Assembly (NCBI GenBank): GCA_902773285.1
Contig: CACYDS010000071.1
Location: 1-7,552, forward strand
Direction of reading: 5' to 3'
Length of the DNA: 7,552 bases
Source: an uncultured Pseudomonadota bacterium
Lineage (GTDB): Bacteria > Pseudomonadota > Alphaproteobacteria > RUG11792
Part shown: positions 6,429 to 7,552 of the stretch, piece after piece
How positions within the stretch are numbered: the stretch's first letter is position 1
Layout of the letters: each line of letters starts with the position of its first letter
Notes under the pieces: model-generated
Seen by the model: the letters and a program-made list of their open reading frames with translations, nothing else
Told to the model about the DNA's origin: nothing
Databases searched by the model: none
Made by a program: the position numbers and the translations under genes

Positions 6429-6919
6429 TCGCCCTCTGGCTCCCCCCAGATCGCATTTGCTTTTTTTGACAAAACGAGTAATGCAGCGGCTTCTGCAAGT
6501 GCCTTTTCTTTTCGTTGCAGTTCCTTCTCAAGCTTTTTGCGTTCCTTTTCGGAATCCTTTAGTTCGCGGTTGAGACGGGCTGCTTCTTTGGCAACACCGC
6601 CGTTGGCATTCAGGCAGGCATCTTTCCAAGCTTTGATCTGCTCAACATAAAGTCCTTTTTTACGTGCATACTCTGCAAGCTCCATTTCATTCATACTTGC
6701 AGTTTCCACAACAATAAGGAATTTATCTTGTGTACTCCAATCATCAGGAAGGGCATCCGTTCCCGGCGCTGCATAGCCATCTCTTCGAGCCTTGTCACGC
6801 CAGTTTCGCAAGGTCTGCTCTGAGATGCCTTCCTCCTTTGATATTTTTGTGATAGATTCATTGTTAGGCGGAAGCATTCTTCTGAGAAGTGCATCCTTTA
6901 ATTCTTTACTGTAATTCAT
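6425..6919 (-). CDS. IS3-family transposase OrfA (helix-turn-helix and coiled coil)
   Basis: A 164-residue DNA-binding partner of OrfB. It has two helix-turn-helix segments: about residues 22-45 (SITKISKEEGISEQTLRNWR) and 78-100 (MELAEYARKKGLYVEQIKAW). A charged heptad-like coiled coil follows (about 113-150), the leucine-zipper region used for multimerisation in IS3 OrfA proteins. Start: AAAGGAG (plus 6928-6934) is 8 bases before the ATG at 6919-6917. The frame extends further upstream to 6994, but that would cross the IS end and lacks a ribosome binding site. Near its 3' end codons 151-153 are TCA AAA AAA, an A7 slippery run in the correct phase for a -1 shift into orfB. Confidence 0.9.
   Translation of the reverse strand: MNYSKELKDALLRRMLPPNNESITKISKEEGISEQTLRNWRDKARRDGYAAPGTDALPDDWSTQDKFLIVVETASMNEMELAEYARKKGLYVEQIKAWKDACLNANGGVAKEAARLNRELKDSEKERKKLEKELQRKEKALAEAAALLVLSKKANAIWGEPEGE
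6461..6467 (-). promoter_or_regulatory. A7 slippery site for -1 programmed frameshifting (orfA to orfB)
   Basis: On the minus strand the run reads A AAA AAA G, with the orfA codon grid placing a single A before two AAA codons. This is the X-XXY-YYZ arrangement for -1 slippage. After slipping the new frame adds 11 codons without a stop (Ser-Lys-Cys-Asp...) and enters orfB in frame, predicting a 520-residue OrfAB (153 + 11 + 356). Confidence 0.75.
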
Positions 6920-6936
6920 GGTGAAAGCTCCTTTCC

Positions 6937-6957
6937 GTGGTAGCTCTATTCTACCAC
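6937..6957 (-). promoter_or_regulatory. Perfect hairpin in the orfA leader
   Basis: GTGGTAG (6937-6943) and CTACCAC (6951-6957) form a perfect 7-bp stem with a 7-base loop, 2 bases upstream of the orfA ribosome binding site and within 25 bases of the IS end. In a transcript running in from outside it could fold and limit transposase expression; no T-run follows, so termination is unlikely. Confidence 0.45.
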
Positions 6958-6981
6958 AAAAACTTCTATCTTTCACTGACA
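6957..6981 (-). repeat. IS3 terminal inverted repeat, orfA side
   Basis: Read on the minus strand it starts TGTCAGTGAAAG and matches the end at 5184 at about 18 of 25 bases. It marks the probable upstream end of the IS3 element. Confidence 0.6.
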
Positions 6982-7009
6982 TGTATTGTAACATACAGGG
7001 CTAGTATTA

Positions 7010-7038
7010 TTGCACACGTCTACTCACAGTGCTATACT
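7010..7038 (+). promoter_or_regulatory. Sigma-A promoter with extended -10
   Basis: TTGCAC (7010-7015) and TATACT (7033-7038) are separated by exactly 17 bases, and TG at 7030-7031 one base before the -10 makes it an extended -10. Five of six consensus positions match at the -10 and four of six at the -35. Transcription should start near 7045 and drive the small gene at 7074. The IS3 end lies only about 28 bases upstream of the -35. Confidence 0.75.
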
Positions 7039-7073
7039 AAAACCATAATACATAATAGAAAGGCGGATATCTT

Positions 7074-7388
7074 ATGCCCAGAACCAAAGGTAGCAAAAAT
7101 CGTCCCAAGTTTACCAACGACTTCGCATCCCAGATCGCAGAGAAGCAGGAGGCTATCGCTTCCCTCACTTCGGAAATCACTTCCATCACCGCCAACATCG
7201 ACACTCTGAAAGCTGACCTGAAAGAGAAAAAGGCCGCTCTTAAGTCTGCCCAGAAAGAACTGACGAAGCTGGAATCCAAGAAAGCCGCCGAAGCCGCCAA
7301 GAAGAACGAAGCGGAAGCCGAGAGTGTGGTTAAGAAGCTGCTGGCCAGCGGGATGAGCGCAGATGAGATTCTGGAAAAGCTGAAATAA
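7074..7388 (+). CDS. Small AT-hook-like, coiled-coil protein of unknown function
   Basis: A 104-residue protein that I do not recognise as a named family. Its N-terminus (MPRTKGSKNRPK) is basic with the PR-x-KGSKN-RP pattern seen in AT-hook-like DNA-binding tails. Residues about 17-80 form an uninterrupted, charged, alanine-rich coiled coil (EKQEAIASLTSEI, LKADLKEKKAALKSAQKELT, KKAAEAAKKNEAEAES). The last 20 residues (LLASGMSADEILEKLK) look like a short helical hairpin. No signal peptide or membrane segment is visible. ATG 7074 has AAAGG/AGGCGG at 7059-7066 as ribosome binding site, and a strong promoter and terminator make it a stand-alone transcription unit. Codon use is clearly GC-richer than in the polysaccharide operon. 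A nucleoid- or DNA-associated role is a guess from the basic tail. The opposite strand carries open frames only as a by-product of composition. Confidence 0.8.
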   Translation: MPRTKGSKNRPKFTNDFASQIAEKQEAIASLTSEITSITANIDTLKADLKEKKAALKSAQKELTKLESKKAAEAAKKNEAEAESVVKKLLASGMSADEILEKLK

Positions 7389-7391
7389 AAT

Positions 7392-7448
7392 AATGCCGTG
7401 TGTGGAACACAGGCTCCTCCCGGAGCTGAGGCGCACTCGGTATTTTTT
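7392..7448 (+). terminator. Multi-tier intrinsic terminator
   Basis: A large stem begins 4 bases after the small gene's stop. The outer stem AATGCCG 7392-7398 pairs with CGGTATT 7438-7444 (one G-T pair). The middle stem GTGTG 7400-7404 pairs with CGCAC 7432-7436 (one T-G pair). The inner hairpin is GCTCC-TCCC-GGAGC (7413-7426). A run of six T follows at 7443-7448. It should end transcription of the small gene and insulate the next one. Confidence 0.75.
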
Positions 7449-7518
7449 GAAGGTTGATATATAGTTTGTGACGAAAATAAAAATTGAATAGAAATAAAAG
7501 AAATGGAGCGTGAGAAAA

Positions 7519-7552
7519 ATGAACTTATCTAAAATACACCACATCGCGATCA
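7519..7552 (+). CDS. Start of a VOC/glyoxalase-family protein (YaeR-like), cut by the window edge
   Basis: Only 11 codons are visible, MNLSKIHHIAI. This closely resembles the N-terminus of small VOC (glyoxalase/bleomycin-resistance fold) proteins of the YaeR type, where the first HH includes a metal-binding histidine. GGAG at 7505-7508 lies 10 bases before ATG 7519. No strong promoter could be assigned in 7449-7504. The family call rests on a short peptide and should be treated as probable. Confidence 0.6.
   Translation, partial: MNLSKIHHIAI

Larger units (their letters stand above)
5184..6981 (-). mobile_element. IS3-family insertion sequence (orfA and orfB)
   Basis: An 1798-base element transcribed leftwards. 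Ends are inferred from imperfect terminal inverted repeats. The plus strand from 5184 reads TGTCAGCAAAAGTTGAAATT and the minus strand from 6981 reads TGTCAGTGAAAGATAGAAGT. About 18 of 25 positions match, including the first six bases and the TG start typical of IS3 ends. The flanks (AGT before 5184, TGT after 6981) do not give a clear 3-4 base target duplication, so either the duplication has decayed or the boundary is slightly off. Both reading frames are intact. The length exceeds the common IS3 range because of about 170 non-coding bases beyond orfB. The element begins about 20 bases after the IS200 right end. Confidence 0.75.

Noticed and set aside
6982..6997. TGTAT...ATACA inverted repeat as an operator for the small gene
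   Set aside because: Only 5 bp per arm, just upstream of the -35 and adjacent to the IS3 end; could be chance.
7466..7494. TTGTGA...TAGAAA with 17-base spacing as promoter of the VOC gene
   Set aside because: Only four of six consensus bases at each box in very AT-rich DNA; many similar matches are expected by chance.
7032..7544. Long open frame on the minus strand opposite the small coiled-coil gene
   Set aside because: It has no ribosome binding site, crosses the promoter and terminator of the plus-strand gene, and its apparent low-complexity Leu/Phe/Gly translation is the shadow of the Lys/Glu/Ala-rich coding strand.
1..7552. tRNA, rRNA, CRISPR array, toxin-antitoxin pair or defence system
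   Set aside because: No cloverleaf, rRNA-like stretch, regularly spaced repeats or recognisable system genes were found on either strand.

Overview
The window looks like a chromosomal segment of a low-to-moderate GC Gram-positive anaerobe, most likely a gut-type Clostridia (Lachnospiraceae or Ruminococcaceae-like). Supporting signs are strong AGGAG-type ribosome binding sites, a textbook sigma-A promoter, a ferredoxin/F420-dehydrogenase-like protein paired with a polysaccharide pyruvyl transferase, and IS200 and IS3 elements of Firmicutes type. The exact taxon cannot be read from the sequence.

Region 1 (1 to about 4500, plus strand) is the distal part of a capsule or exopolysaccharide operon. 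In order it has: the C-terminal tail of a membrane protein (probably an O-antigen polymerase/ligase type protein), a polysaccharide pyruvyl transferase, a 2x[4Fe-4S] F420-dehydrogenase beta-subunit-like protein, a Wzx-type flippase and a hexapeptide-repeat acetyltransferase of the serine-acetyltransferase-like type. Genes overlap or are separated by under 10 bases, so they are almost certainly co-transcribed and translationally coupled. Together they would decorate a repeat unit (pyruvyl and acetyl groups), flip it across the membrane and polymerise it. The operon is AT-rich compared with the DNA to its right, which fits horizontal exchange of surface polysaccharide loci.

Region 2 (about 4500 to 6981) is a double mobile-element insertion directly behind the operon. 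An IS200-type element (about 4501-5165) carries a single Y1 HUH transposase gene, terminal hairpins, a Shine-Dalgarno that can be sequestered by its own leader, and a dense row of hairpins at its right end. About 20 bases further on is an IS3-family element (5184-6981, inferred from imperfect 25-base terminal inverted repeats), with orfA and orfB on the minus strand. orfB is reached either from its own ATG, overlapping the orfA stop as ATGA, or by a -1 frameshift on an A7 slippery run; this would give a 520-residue OrfAB. The 174 bases between orfB and the IS end hold a long imperfect stem-loop.

Region 3 (6982-7552, plus strand) returns to host DNA. A strong extended -10 promoter drives a small GC-richer gene for a 104-residue protein with an AT-hook-like basic N-terminus and a long coiled coil, ending in a large multi-tier terminator. 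The first 11 codons of a VOC/glyoxalase-family (YaeR-like) gene follow at the window edge.

No rRNA, tRNA, CRISPR array or obvious new defence system is visible. The best candidates for something undescribed are the pyruvyl transferase/iron-sulfur protein pair, the two structured non-coding stretches inside the IS elements, and the small AT-hook-like coiled-coil gene.
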